From Streptomyces sp. P3 (GTDB taxonomy: Bacteria > Actinomycetota > Actinomycetes > Streptomycetales > Streptomycetaceae), in the NCBI GenBank assembly GCA_016893485.2, contig JAFEKX020000001.1:1116001-1180000 (forward strand): 64,000 nt of DNA. Direction: 5' to 3'. Shown here piece by piece: positions 10,226 to 21,117 of this stretch (position 1 is the first letter of the stretch; every line of letters begins with the position of its first letter). The notes beneath the pieces are model-generated. The model worked only from the letters and a program-made list of their open reading frames with translations. It ran no database searches and was not told the origin of the DNA. Position numbers and translations under genes: made by a program.

Positions 10226-12827
10226 ATGGACAAGCGGTACGAGGTGTACGCGCTCGCCGACAGACACTTCTACGAGACACCGGACCGCCTGTCCGCGGCC
10301 GGCACGGAGAGCGCCGCGCCCCTGTTCGAGACGGCGCGCCGCGAGGTCCCGGAGGGCTGGAGCTCGGCTCGCATCGGCGACTGGCTGACGCTGACCCCGC
10401 TCGACGAGGACGGCGGCCCCTTACCCGGGCCGGCCCAGGGCTGGAAGATCCACGCCTCGGCCACCCGGGCGAACGCGGACCGCGTTGCCGCGATCGTGTG
10501 GGACTACTGCGTGCCGCGCCGCATCCCGTTCAAGTTCGTCCCGGGCCCGCACCTGCTGCACCTGCGCAACACGAAGTACGCGGGCCGCGACACCAGCGGC
10601 AAGTTCGTCACGGTCTACCCGGCCGACGAGGTCCAACTCCAGGAGATCCTGAGCGAGCTGGGCAGACTCCTGGAGGGCTTCGAGGGCCCGTACATCCTCA
10701 CCGACCTGCGCTGGTACGACGGCCCGCTCTACGTCCGCTACGGCGCGTTCGCCCGCACCTTCGTCGTCGACGAGCGGGGTTCGCTGGTCTCGGCCGTGCG
10801 GGACGGCGCGGGCGAGTTGGTGCCGGACCGGCGGGCGCCGTCCTTCCAGGTCCCGGGTGGGTGACCCTGCCGGCGTTCCTGGAGCCGCAGCTCGCGGCGC
10901 GCAACACCACGACGGTGGGCGAACTCCCGTACCGCATCGAGAAGGCGCTGCACTTCTCGAACGGCGGCGGGGTCTACGCGGGCACCGACACCCGGGACGG
11001 GCGCAAGGTCGTCCTCAAGGAGGGGCGGCCGCACGCGGGGCTCGCCTCGGACGGCGCGGACGCGATCGTCCGCCTCGAGCGGGAGAAGCTGGCGCTGGAG
11101 CGGGTCGCCGGGACCGGCGTGGTGCCCGAGGTACGGGACTGGTTCCTGCTGGGTGAACACCGGTTCCTGGTCATGGACTTCGTCGAGGGCCGCCCCCTCA
11201 ACTCCTTCTTCGCGGAACGGCATCCGCTGCTCACCCCGGACCCCGACCCGGAGGCGGTCGCCGCGTACACGGCGTGGGCGCTGAGGATCCACGCGGCGGT
11301 CGAGCGGGCGATGGAGGCGGTGCACGAGCGCGGGATCGTCTTCAACGACCTGCACATCTTCAACGTCATCGTCGCGCCCGACGAGGAGTCGGTGTTCCTC
11401 ATCGACTTCGAGGCGGCGGCCCCGGCCGAGGAGAACGGCCGACAGGTCGTCGCCCACCCGGGCTTCTTCGCGCCGCCGGACCGCCGGGGCATCGACGTCG
11501 ACCGGTACGCGCTGGCCTGTCTGCGGCTCGCCCTGTTCCTGCCGGTGACCACGCTGTTCGTCGTCGACCGCGCCAAGGCGGCGCATCTGGCCGAGGTGAT
11601 CGCGGGCCAATTCCCGGACGTGCCAAAGGAGTTCCTGGACAAGGCGGTCACGGAGATCACCCGGGGCACGGACCCGGTCGCCCCGGCCTTCGTACGCCCC
11701 GGCGACTGGCCCTACAGCCGTGACTCGATGGTCAAGGCGATCCTCGCCTCGGCGACCCCGGACCGGGACGACCGGCTGTTCCCCGGCGATGTCGCCCAGT
11801 TCTCCGACGGCGGCGGACTCGGCCTGGCGCACGGCGCGGCCGGTGTCCTGTACGCCCTCGACGCGACCGGCGCCGACCGCCACGAGGAGGGGGCGAACGC
11901 TGGCTCCTCGACCGCACCGCACCGCCCCCGGTCGGCACCCCGCTCGGTCTCTACGACGGTCTCGCGGGCGTCGCCCACGTCCTCGACCGGCTCGGTCACC
12001 GCCAACGCGCCCTCGACCTGATCGACGGCATCCTCGCGGAACGCTGGCAGAACCTCTCCTCCACCCTGCACGGCGGCCTCGCGGGCCTCGGCCTGGTCCT
12101 GGGCCAACTGGCCGCCGACACCGGCGAGTCGGAGCTGCGCGAACGGGCGGCGGAGGCCGCGGACATCCTCGTACGACGCCTCGCCGAACCACGCCCCGCC
12201 TCGCCCCGGCGGCGGGCCGGGCTGCTGCGGGGGTGCGAGCGGGCCCGCGCTGTTCCTGCTGCGGCAGTACGAATCGACAGGCGACAAGCGGCTGCTCGAC
12301 GCGGCAACTGCCGCTCTGCGCCAGGATCTTGAGTGCTGTGTCGTGCAGCGCGGCGGCGGCCTGGAGGTCGACGAGGGCTGGCGGACGCTGCCGTACCTCG
12401 GCGACGGAAGCGTCGGTCTGGGCATGGTCCTGGACGATCTCCTGGCCCATATCCCCGATGAGACAGGGAGTTCGAGCGCGCCCGCGCCGGCATCCTCACC
12501 GCCGCGACCTCCCGTTTCTACGCGCAGCCCGGTCTCTTCCAGGGCCGCGCGGGGATGATCCTGCATCTCGCCCGGACGACCGCGCCGGGCGCCGACGCCC
12601 ACCGGCTCGCCGAGCAGGTCGCGGGCCTGGGCTGGTTCGCCATGTCGTACGAGGGCCAACTCGCCTTCCCCGGGCACCAGATGATGCGGCTCTCCATGGA
12701 CCTGGGCACCGGTACCGCCGGGTGTCTGCTCGCGCTCGGCGCGGCCCTCGGCGATGCCGAGTCGGCCCCCGGGCTGCCCTTCCTGCCGCCGCTCCGGCGG
12801 CCCCTCAAGCGCGGCTCCGCGATCTGA
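10226..12827 (+). CDS. ramC: Class III lanthipeptide synthetase (LanKC), SapB type
   Basis: About 867 residues over several frames (breaks near 10855, 11895, 12230 and 12470). The N-terminal 215 residues match the lyase part of LanKC enzymes. A protein-kinase-like domain follows, with HFSNGGGVYAG, the ATP-binding Lys in GRKVVLKEGRP, a catalytic loop GIVFNDLHIFNVIV and the metal-binding VFLIDFE. The C-terminal cyclase-like domain has LHGGLAGLGLVLG and GLFQGRAGMILHL but none of the Cys/Cys/His zinc ligands, which points to class III (RamC/AmfT) rather than class IV. It would phosphorylate, dehydrate and cyclise the RamS precursor encoded 47 bp downstream. The ATG at 10226 follows AGAGGGGGACGAC. 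Confidence 0.92.
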
Positions 12828-12874
12828 CGGAGTCGTGACACCACTACCCCGTCCCCACAACGAAAGGACATCTC

Positions 12875-12994
12875 ATGGCACTTCTCGACCTGCAGACGAT
12901 GGAATCCGACGAGAACAGCAACGGCGGCGGCGGCGCGAGCACCGTCAGCCTGCTCTCCTGCGTCAGCGCGGCGAGCGTTCTGCTGTGTCTCTGA
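12875..12994 (+). CDS. ramS: SapB-like class III lanthipeptide precursor
   Basis: A 39-residue peptide preceded by CGAAAGGACATCTC. The leader opens MALLDLQTMES, matching the conserved L-x-DLQ recognition element of AmfS/RamS. The core contains two copies of the Ser-x2-Ser-x3-Cys pattern (S-TV-S-LLS-C and S-AA-S-VLL-C), as required for the two lanthionine or labionin rings of the aerial-hyphae surfactant SapB. A Gly run separates leader and core, and the peptide ends Cys-Leu. Position between ramC and the two exporter genes agrees with the ramCSAB operon. The core residues differ from the SapB and AmfS sequences I remember, so this is a variant. Confidence 0.93.
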   Translation: MALLDLQTMESDENSNGGGGASTVSLLSCVSAASVLLCL

Positions 12995-13015
12995 CGACAC
13001 GGTGAGTCCACGGCT

Positions 13016-13049
13016 CCGGGCGACTCCCTCCTGCGAGGGGGCCGCCCGG
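13016..13049 (+). terminator. Stem-loop between ramS and ramA
   Basis: The outer arms CCGGGCG (13016-13022) and CGCCCGG (13043-13049) pair perfectly. Inside them CCCTC and GAGGG pair around the loop CTGC. There is no U-tract. The hairpin starts 22 bp after the ramS stop and could stabilise the 3' end of a short ramCS transcript or attenuate the exporter genes; which of these applies cannot be read from the sequence. Confidence 0.5.
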
Positions 13050-13083
13050 GGTCCACGCCATGTCACCCCGAGGGGCCGCCGTA

Positions 13084-14797
13084 TGACGACACATGCCGAG
13101 GGCGACCCGCTGACCGGTCCCCTGCTGCGGTCGGCCGTGCGTGCCGCCGGGGTGCGCTGTGCGGTGCTGGGCGCAATCAGTACGGCGTCCACGGCTGCCG
13201 CTCTGCTGCTGCCCGCCGTGCTCGGCCGGACCCTGGACCGCCTGCTGGCGCACGCCCCGGCGGCGCGCTGGGTGTGGGGTGCGCGGGGCTCGTGCTGCTG
13301 ATCGGGCTGCTGGACGCCTGCGAAACGGTGCTCGGCGGGACGGTCACCGCGGGTTCGACGGCATGGCTGCGCCGACGCGTCACCGGACATGTACTTGCCC
13401 TCGGCCCCCGCGCCAACGCCCGCTTCGGCTCAGGGGAGTTGGTGGCCCGCCTGGTGGGCAACGCCGCGCAGGCCGGGACGGCACCGGGTGCGGTGGCGGC
13501 CCTGCTCGCGGCGCTGGCGGGACCCGTCGGAGGCGTGGTGGCACTGGCGTGGATCGACCCGTGGCTGGCGGCGGTGTTCCTGGCCGGGGCCCCGGTCCTC
13601 ACCTTCCTGCTCCGCGCCTTCGCCAGGGACACCTCGGAGTGCGTGACCCGGTACCAACAGCTCCAGGGACGGATGGCGTCGGCGCTCACAGAGACGATCG
13701 GCGGCTTCCGCACGATCCAGGCGGCGGGCACGGCGGACCGCGAGGCGGCACGCATACTGCGACCGCTCCCCGACCTCTCCCGCGCGGGCCACCGCATGTG
13801 GCGGGTACAGGGCAGGGCCGCCGCACAGGCGGTCGCCGTGGCCCCCGTGCTGCAACTGTCCGTCGTCGCCGTGGCGGGCTACCTGCTCACCAGCCATCGC
13901 CTGACGGTGGGTGAGGTGCTGGCCGCGTCCCGGTACGCCGTACTGGCGACCGGAGTCGGCGTCCTCGTCGGCCAACTGTCGGGCCTCGTCCGCGCGAAGG
14001 CGGCAACCCGACGCCTGGACGAGATCCTGACCGTACCGACCCCACCCACGGACCCCTCCACCTCCCGCCCGGCCCAGGCCACTTGGAGCTACGAGGCGTG
14101 ACCGCCCGGCACGGTGAACGCACCGTCCTCGACGGCATCGACCTGGTGATCCCCGGCGGCACGACCCTCGCCGTCGTAGGCCGCTCCGGCGCCGGCAAGT
14201 CACTCCTCGCGGCGGTCGCCGGCCGCCTGACCGACCCGGACGCGGGCGAAGTCCTCCTCGACGGCGTCCCGTTGCACGCCCTGCGCCACGACGCGCTGCG
14301 CACCGCGATCGGCTACGCCTTCGACCGCCCGGCCCTGCTCGGCACGACGATCGAGGACACGATCGCCTTCGGGCTGCGCCCGCCGTCCCCACCCGAGTCA
14401 GAGAAGCGGCACGCCTGGCCCACGCGGACCCCTTCATCCGCCGTCTCCCGCACGGCTACGCCACCCCCGTCGCCGACGCGCGACCCACTCCGGCGGCGAG
14501 TCCCAACGCCTCGGCCTGGCAAGGGCGTTCGCCCACGATACCCGCGTCCTGATCCTCGACGACGCCCTCTCCAGCCTCGACACGATCACCGAACACCGCA
14601 TCACCAGCTCCCTCACCGGCCCGGACACCACAGGCACCCGACTCCTCATCGCCCACCGCGCCACCACGGCGGCCCGCGCGGACCTGGTGGCGTGGCTGGA
14701 CGGAGGGCGGGTGCGGGCGGTGGGGACGCATGCGGAGTTGTGGGCATCGGCGGGATACCGGGAGTGTTCGGGGAGGCCGAGGGGGTGGGGGTGCTGA
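13084..14797 (+). CDS. ramA: ABC transporter (permease-ATPase) of the SapB cluster
   Basis: About 571 residues, with breaks near 13275, 14085, 14400 and 14770. The membrane domain has hydrophobic segments such as GLVLLIGLLDACETVLGG and PVLQLSVVAVAGYLLTS. The nucleotide-binding domain carries Walker A GRSGAGKSLLAAV, signature SGGESQRLGLARAF and Walker B RVLILDDALSSLD, plus LLIAHR. It pairs with the next gene as a heterodimeric exporter; RamA/RamB are the putative exporters of SapB. The ATG at 13084 follows GAGGGGCCGCCGT. The C-terminus is uncertain: the drawn frame stops at 14797, but a one-base correction would extend it. Confidence 0.85.
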
Positions 14798-14857
14798 GGG
14801 ATCGGGCCGCCCAGCGAGGGCAGTGCCCGGAGCGGGTGCACAGGGCGGGGCAGCCTG

Positions 14858-16793
14858 ATGCCGAACGAGGCCGCGCGGCCCACCGGGACCCACGCCCACA
14901 GCGACGCCCCCTGCCGAGTCGACGCAGGCCACACCACCCACCCGCTCTCACCACCCGGGCACCCTCCCCACCGCGGCCTCCGCTTCCTCCTCGCCCGCCG
15001 CCCCGTGCTCATCCGTCTCGCCCTCTGGTCCGTGCTGGAGACAGGGCAGACGTTCCTCGTCGGATACGGGCTCGCCCGTGCGCTGGACGCCGGGTTTCTC
15101 GCCGGGCGGAGTGCCGTCGGGCTCGGGTGGCTCGGGATGGCCGGGATCGGGGTGGTCGTCGGGGCGTTCGGTACCGGCCGGGTCTATCGCGGTGTCGCCG
15201 ATCTCGTCGAACCGCTGAGGGACCGGCTCGTGGAGCGGGTCGTCGTGCGCGGGGTGCGGGAGGGGAACGGCGGGGCGTTGTCCGGGCTGACGCAACAGGT
15301 GGAGCTGGCCCGGGACACCTTCGCCGGGCTGGTGATGGTGTCCCGGTCGTTCCTGTTCACCGCCGTGGGGCGCGCTCGCCGGGCTGTGCTCGCTCGACCC
15401 GCTGCTCCTGCTCGTCGTCGCACCCCCGCTCCTCGTCGGGATCTCCCTGTTCGCGGCGACCCTGCGTCCCCTTGCCCGGCGGCAGGAGACCTTCCTCCTC
15501 GCCGACGAAGCCCTCGCCGACGGCCTCGGCACGGTCTGCCCCGGGCTGCGGGACATCACGGCGGCCGGTGCCGAGGAACAGGTCGCCGCCGACACCGCCC
15601 GCCTCGTCGACACCGAATTTCGTGCCGCCCGTTCCCTGGCCCGCTGGGGCGTCCTGCGCGTCGCGGCCCTGGCGATCGGCGGCCAGTTGCCGATCGTGCT
15701 GCTCCTCGCCACCGCCCCCTGGCTCCTCGGCCACGGCGTCACCCCGGGCGGCCTGGTCGGCGCCCTCGCCTACGTCACCCAGTCCCTCCTCCCGGCCCTC
15801 CAGAACCTGGTCCACGGCCTGGGCACCAGCGGCTCCCGCCTCACGGTCGTCCTGCGCCGCCTGACACCGGCGTCGACCGCACCACCCCCGATGCCGAAAC
15901 CGCCCACGACACCCGTCCCCACCTCACCACCCCACCCGCGCTCGCCCTCACCTCCGTGACCTTCGCCTACGGCACCGCCGGCGCCCCCGTCCTCCGCGAC
16001 CTCACCCTCGCCCTCCCCAGGGCGCTCACCTGGCCGTCGTAGGCCCGAGCGGTATCGGCAAGTCCACGCTCACCGCGCTCGCGGCGGGACTGCTTGAACC
16101 CGGCCACGGCACGATCCGGATGTACGGCCGGCCGGTGTCCGAGACCCTCGCCCAGCGCGTGCTGATCCCCAGGAGGCCTACGTCTTCAGCGGGACCCTCG
16201 CCGAGAATCTCGGCCATCTGCGGCCGGACCCGGTACCGGAGCCGGAGCTGCTGGCCGCGGCGGAGGCCGTAGGGCTGACGGCGTTGCTCAACGCCCTCGG
16301 CGGGCCCGACGCCCCGGTGGACCCTGCGGCGCTCTCCGCCGGCGAACGGCAGTTGATCGCGCTGACGCGGGCCTATCTGTCGTACGCGCCGCTCGCTCTC
16401 CTCGACGAGGCGACCTGTCATCTCGATCCGGAGGCGGAGGAGCGCGCGGAGCGGGCCTTCGCGGGGCGGGAGCGGACCGGTGGTGCGCTGGTCGTCGTGG
16501 CGCATCGGATCAGTTCGGCGCGGCGGGCCGGGCGGGTGCTGGTGATGGACGGGCGGGAGACCGCGCTCGGCACGCATGACGATTTGCTCCGTCGCTCTCC
16601 GCTCTATCGGAACCTGGTCGGCAGTTGGTCGTCAGAGCCAGCCCTCGCCCTGGGAGATGCGGATCGCGTCGATGCGGTTGCGGGCTCCGGTCTTGCGGGT
16701 GATGGCCGCCATGTAGTTGCGCACGGTCCCGTGGGACAGATGCAGGCTCCCGGCGATCTCCGCGATGGAGGCCCCCTCGGCGGCCAGGGTTAA
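14858..16793 (+). CDS. ramB: ABC transporter (permease-ATPase), partner of RamA
   Basis: About 645 residues as drawn, in at least four frames (breaks near 15360, 15870, 16020 and 16175). The membrane part starts around FLLARRPVLIRLALWSVLE and includes LAIGGQLPIVLLLATAPW. The nucleotide-binding domain has Walker A GPSGIGKSTLTAL, Walker B LALLDEATCHLD and the H-loop VVVAHR. The signature motif reads LSAGERQLIALTRAY rather than LSGGQ, a degenerate form common in one half of heterodimeric exporters. The open frame runs to 16793 and so overlaps the convergent ramR by about 160 bp; the family usually ends near YRNLVGSW (about 16630), so the true stop may be hidden by another indel. Confidence 0.83.
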
Positions 16794-17240
16794 CACGCTC
16801 AGCTCTCTGCGCGTCAAGGGCATCTCGGCGGCCTTGAGGAATCCGAAGCCCAGGGAGTCGTCAACGAAACGTTTCCCCTCGGCGACCCGGCGGATGGCGT
16901 GCACCAGCCGGTCCGGCGGGCTCGCCTTGTCGACATAACCGAGCGCGCCCTCCTGCAGAGCGCGTCTCAGCAGGCCGGGGCGGTGCGCGGTGGCCAGCAC
17001 CAGGAGCCCGGGTGGTGTCGGGCCGGTCCCGCGCGGCCCGATTTCGCCGAGCGGCGGGATGCCGTACGTGTCGGCGCAGTCGAGGTCCGCCGCGCAGACG
17101 TCCGGTTGGACGGACCGGACGCGACCGGGTGCGGTGCGCCACGGGGTGTCGTAGACCCCGAGGTCGGGTTCGCGGCGGAGCCATTCCGCGAGGACCGATC
17201 GCACCAGACAGGCGTCGTGCACCAGAAGTAGCCGGATCAC
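16632..17240 (-). CDS. ramR: LuxR-family response regulator of the SapB cluster
   Basis: 202 residues, the same length as RamR. The receiver domain (about residues 1-120) begins VIRLLLVHDACLVRS and has VCAADLDC around the expected phospho-acceptor position (Asp52 or Asp54), but the usual paired acidic residues near the N-terminus read His-Asp, so phosphorylation may be atypical. Near the end of the receiver is GALGYVDKASPPDRLV. The C-terminal LuxR helix-turn-helix is LTRRELSVLTLAAEGASIAEI followed by HLSHGTVRNYMAAITRKTGA. The GTG at 17240 has GAGGGGACGGCA upstream. The gene converges with ramB; by family it activates the ramCSAB promoter. Confidence 0.92.
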   Translation of the reverse strand: MIRLLLVHDACLVRSVLAEWLRREPDLGVYDTPWRTAPGRVRSVQPDVCAADLDCADTYGIPPLGEIGPRGTGPTPPGLLVLATAHRPGLLRRALQEGALGYVDKASPPDRLVHAIRRVAEGKRFVDDSLGFGFLKAAEMPLTRRELSVLTLAAEGASIAEIAGSLHLSHGTVRNYMAAITRKTGARNRIDAIRISQGEGWL

Positions 17241-17537
17241 TGCCGTCCCCTCAACTAGCTGTTCGCCGGTTCCACGGTGGTTACACGGGTGCCCATTGTT
17301 CGCGACCGCGACCACGTGCGGGGCCGGAGATCCGGCCAACAGGGTGCGCGGGGGCGCACGCGGGCGCCCGTCCGCCGCCGCGCGCTTCGATTCGGGAGGT
17401 ATACGAACGGGGCCTCGGGGTACGCACACGCGCCGCACGGCCGGTGGACGGGCTCGCTCGCCGTGCGCGTCGGGCGCCCTGGGTGGAGCCTGATCACGGG
17501 GACCGGGACCGCACGGCCGGACGAGGAGGTGGTCGGC

Positions 17538-19668
17538 GTGTCCGACGGAGGGGCGTCGAGCCGGGCGCCGGTCGGCAGGCCGATGCTGTCGCTCGCGCTG
17601 GCCGCGATGATGGACGGCGTGCACGCGCACTCGGGTGCGGTGTACCTGCTGACGCCCGAGGACGCGGTGCTGGAGATGGCGGTGATGGCCGGGCTGCCCC
17701 GCGCGTTCGCGGCGCCCTGGGAGCGGGTCGGGCTGAGCGCGCCGATCCCGGTCGCCGAGGCGGTGCGCGAGCGGCGGCTGATCTGGGTGGGCGGCGAGGA
17801 GGACATGGCGCGGCGCTTTCCGCGGATCGCTGTGGTGCTGCCGTACCCCTTCGCCCTCGCCGCGGTGCCGATCGCCACGGAGTCGACGGTCTACGGCGCG
17901 GTCTTCGTGACCTGGCCGGGTTCGCATCCGCCGGTCCTCTCCGACCGGGACCGCGAGCAGCTGACCGCCGCCTGTGACCGGCTCGCGCTGCGGCTGGAGC
18001 GGGCCGCCGCGGAGCAGCGGCCGGTGCGGGCCGAGCCGGATCTGCTGGCGACCGGGCCGGCGGCGAGTGTGGCCGGGACGCTGGGCACGGTGGAGGCGGC
18101 GCGGATGGTGGCCCGGCTGCCGTACGGGCTGTGTTCGCTGGATCTGCACGGGCGGGTCGGCTTCGCGAACGCGGCGGCCGGGGAGCTGCTCGGCCTGTCG
18201 GTGAGCCGGCTGCTGGGCACGCAGTTGTGGGCGGCGGTGCCCTGGCTCAACGACCCGGTGTACGAGGACCGTTACCGGGCCGCGCTGCTCAGTCAGCAGG
18301 TCACGTCCTTCGTGGCGTTGCGTCCGCCGGGCGAGTGGCTGTCGTTCCGGCTGTATCCGAACACGACCGGGCTGAGCGTACGGATCAGCCGGGCGCGGGC
18401 GGTGACGGAGCTGAGCCGTGCGGTGCCCGAGCCGGGTGAGGGACCGGCGCGCCTCGTGACCATCTCGCAGGTGCTGAGCCTGGCCGGGGCGCTCACCGAG
18501 GCGGTCGGGGGGTGGAGGACGTGGTGCAGTTGATCGCGGACGAGGTCGCGCCGGCGGTGGGCAGCAAGGCGCTGGTCGTCCTGGGTTCGCACGGCGGGCG
18601 GCTGCATGTGCTCGGGCACCGGGTTATGTCGACCCGCATGTGGTGGAGCGGTTCGACGGGATGGCGCTGACCGAGCCGACGCCGGGGACGGCCGCGCTGA
18701 ACAGCGGTGTGCCCGCGTTCTTCGACTCCCGGCAGGAGCTGGAACGGCTGTACCCGAGCCGCCACGCGACCCCGGACGGCTTCGCGGCCTGGGCGTATCT
18801 GCCGCTGATCGCGTCCGGCCGCCCGGTCGGCACCTGCGTACTGGCCTACCCCGAGCAGCACCCCTTCCCCGCCGACGAACGGGCCGTCCTCACGAGCCTC
18901 GGCGGCCTGATCGCGCAGGCCCTGGAGCGCGCGCTGCTCTACGACGCGAAGAACCAGCTCGCCCACGGACTCCAGGCGGCGCTGCTCCCGCACACGCTGC
19001 CGCCGCTCCCGGGCATCGAGGCCGCGGCCCGCTATCTCCCGGCCACGCGGGGCATGGAGATCGGCGGCGACTTCTACGACCTGGTGGCCTCGGAGGGGCT
19101 GGCGGCGGTGATCGGCGACGTGCAGGGGCACAACGTGACCGCGGCCGGGCTGATGGGCCAGATCCGCACCGCCGTCCGCGCGTACACGACGGTGGGCCAG
19201 GCGCCTGCGGAGGTCATGCGCAGCACCAACCGGCTGCTGATCGACCTGGGTTCCGAACTCTTCGCGAGCTGTCTGTATCTACGGCTGGATCCCGCGCGCG
19301 GTACGGCCGTGATGGCGCGGGCCGGGCATCCGCCGCCGTTGCTGCGCCGTCCGGACGGGCGGGTGCGGGTGCTGGACCTGGCGGGCGGTCCGCTGCTGGG
19401 CATCGACGCCGACGCGGTCTATCCGACGACGGAGGTCGCTCTCGCGCCGGGCTCCGTCCTGGCCCTCTATACGGACGGGCTCATCGAGTCGCCGGGCGTC
19501 GACATCGAGGACGCCCTGGCCGAACTGGGCCAACGCCTCGCGGCGGCAGGGGACTTGCCGCTGGAGGAGCTTGCCGACGAACTCGTGCGGCACAGCGCGG
19601 CGGCACAGGAGCGGAACGACGACGTGGCGCTGTTGCTGCTGCGGGCCCGGGAGCCGGGAGCGCGGTGA
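17538..19668 (+). CDS. GAF-PAS-GAF-SpoIIE phosphatase
   Basis: About 710 residues with breaks near 18515 and 18625. The GTG at 17538 follows GAGGAGGTGGTCGGC; the open frame upstream shows no similarity. Order: GAF (AMMDGVHAHSGAVYLLTPED), PAS-like (LPYGLCSLDLHGRVGFANAA), second GAF (WAYLPLIASGRPVGTCVLAY), the linker LAHGLQAALLPHTLPPLPG, then a PP2C/SpoIIE domain with GGDFYDLVAS, VIGDVQGHNVTAAGLMGQ, ARAGHPPPLL and NDDVALLLL. Unlike the two other family members in this window it ends after the phosphatase with no ATPase domain. It lies directly behind ramR on the opposite strand, with the starts diverging across about 300 bp. Confidence 0.9.
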
Positions 19669-19685
19669 CTGCCGTACAAGCAGAG

Positions 19686-19717
19686 CGGTCCGGCCCTCCC
19701 GCCGGAGGGCCGGACCG
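19686..19717. terminator. Bidirectional rho-independent-type hairpin
   Basis: A perfect 14-bp inverted repeat (first arm C followed by GGTCCGGCCCTCC, second arm GGAGGGCCGGACC then G) around the 4-nt loop CGCC. It lies 18 bp after the phosphatase stop and 37 bp before the protease stop on the other strand, so it can terminate both convergent genes. Confidence 0.85.
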
Positions 19718-19753
19718 GTCCACCGCCGACCTGAATCGCTGAAAGCGGTCGGG

Positions 19754-21117
19754 TCAGTGGTTCGAGGTGAGCGAGGAACCGTCGTCGGCTCCGTTGCCGG
19801 TGTCCTGGCCCGTGCCGCTCTGGTCCTGGCCGGTGCCGGTGCCGTCCGTGGCGGACGGGTCGACCGCGCCGGACTGGTCGCCGGTGCCGTCGGTGGCCGA
19901 CGGGTCGGCGGCGGTCGCCGACGGGTCCGCCGTGGCGGTGTCGTCGCCCGCCCCCGCACCCGCGCCGGCCGCGCCGTCGCCGAGGGTGGCGCCGGTCGCG
20001 GTGAGCGCGGCGGTGACCGGCTGGAAGAAGGTCTCGCCCCCGCTGGTGCAGTCGCCGCTGCCGCCGGAGGTGAGGCCGACCGCGCCGCCGTCCTGGGTGA
20101 AGAGCGAGCCGCCGCTGTCCCCGCCTCGGCGCAGACGTCGGTCTGGATGAGGCCGTTGACGGTGTCGACGCCGTTGGGGTCGGTCTCGCTCTGGAAGTTG
20201 ACGGTCGCGTCGAGTCCGGTGACCGTGCCGTCGTGCAGGCCGGTGGTGCTGCCCATCCGGAAGACCTGGGTGCCGACGGTGGCGTCCTCGGCCTGGGTGA
20301 TCTGGACGGTCTGGCCGTTGCCCACGTTGACGTCGCTGGTGGTCTGCGTGGCCGGGTCGTCGTACTTCACAAGTGAGAAGTCGTTACCGGGGAAGGTGGC
20401 CTGGTCGACGGTGGCGATCGGCTGGCCGTCCTGCGAGTCGGACCACTGCTTGGCCGCGACGCCGCAGTGTCCGGCGGTCAGGAAGGCGGGGGTGCCGTCG
20501 CTCGCGGTGACGTTGAAGCCCAGCGAGCAGCGGACCCCGCCCTGGTCGGTCTGGGCGAAGATGGCGTCGCCGCCGGAGACCAGCGTCTTGAAGGAGCCGG
20601 CGGTCTTCTTGACGGTGGCCATGTTCGTGCCGAGGCTCTTGACCGTCGACAGGACGGTGTCCCACTTGGCGCCGGTGACGCTGCTGTCGGCGAGGACCTG
20701 GATCTTGTTGGTCTTGGGGTCGACCGACCAGGCCGTGCCGGGCACGGTCGCCTTGGTCTTCAACACCTTTGCGGCGGCGGTGAGTTCGGCGGTGCTGTTC
20801 TGCACCTTGCGCACCTTGGCGCCGGCCTTCTCCGCCTGCACGACCACGTTGTTGTTGTCGCCCGAGATCACGTTGACGACGAGCTGCTGGGTGGCGCTGT
20901 CGTAGTAGGACCCGGCGAACGCGTCGCCCAGCAGTCCGGCGAGCTGTGAGGAGAGGTCCGAGGCACCCGTCGCCTTGAGGGTCTTGGGGGTGGCGGCGCC
21001 TGCCGAATTGTCCTGGGACGCGTTGGCGTTCGGCAGCAGGATCGCCGCCGCTCCGAGGGCGGCGACACCGCCGATGGCTATCGCGGCCTTACGCTTCGGG
21101 ATTCGCTTGTGACTCAA
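19754..21117 (-). CDS. Secreted S1-family serine protease, streptogrisin-like
   Basis: About 454 residues. The TTG at 21117 is preferred because AGGAGGTCGAG lies at good spacing and the signal peptide begins there ([17 protein letters not shown], then a hydrophobic stretch ending NANA). An alpha-lytic-type propeptide follows to roughly residue 170. The protease domain shows [28 protein letters not shown] (catalytic His), [11 protein letters not shown] (Asp) and [13 protein letters not shown] (Ser). One frame break lies near 20125, just before the serine motif. After the protease comes a 75-residue Asp/Thr/Ser/Gly tail with repeated DPSAT units, possibly a wall-spanning linker. Probably autoprocessed and extracellular. 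It shares a terminator with the phosphatase gene. Confidence 0.91.

Noticed and set aside
10226..12827. Class IV (LanL) synthetase
   Set aside because: The cyclase domain lacks the zinc-binding Cys and His residues, and the precursor has the SapB-type pattern.
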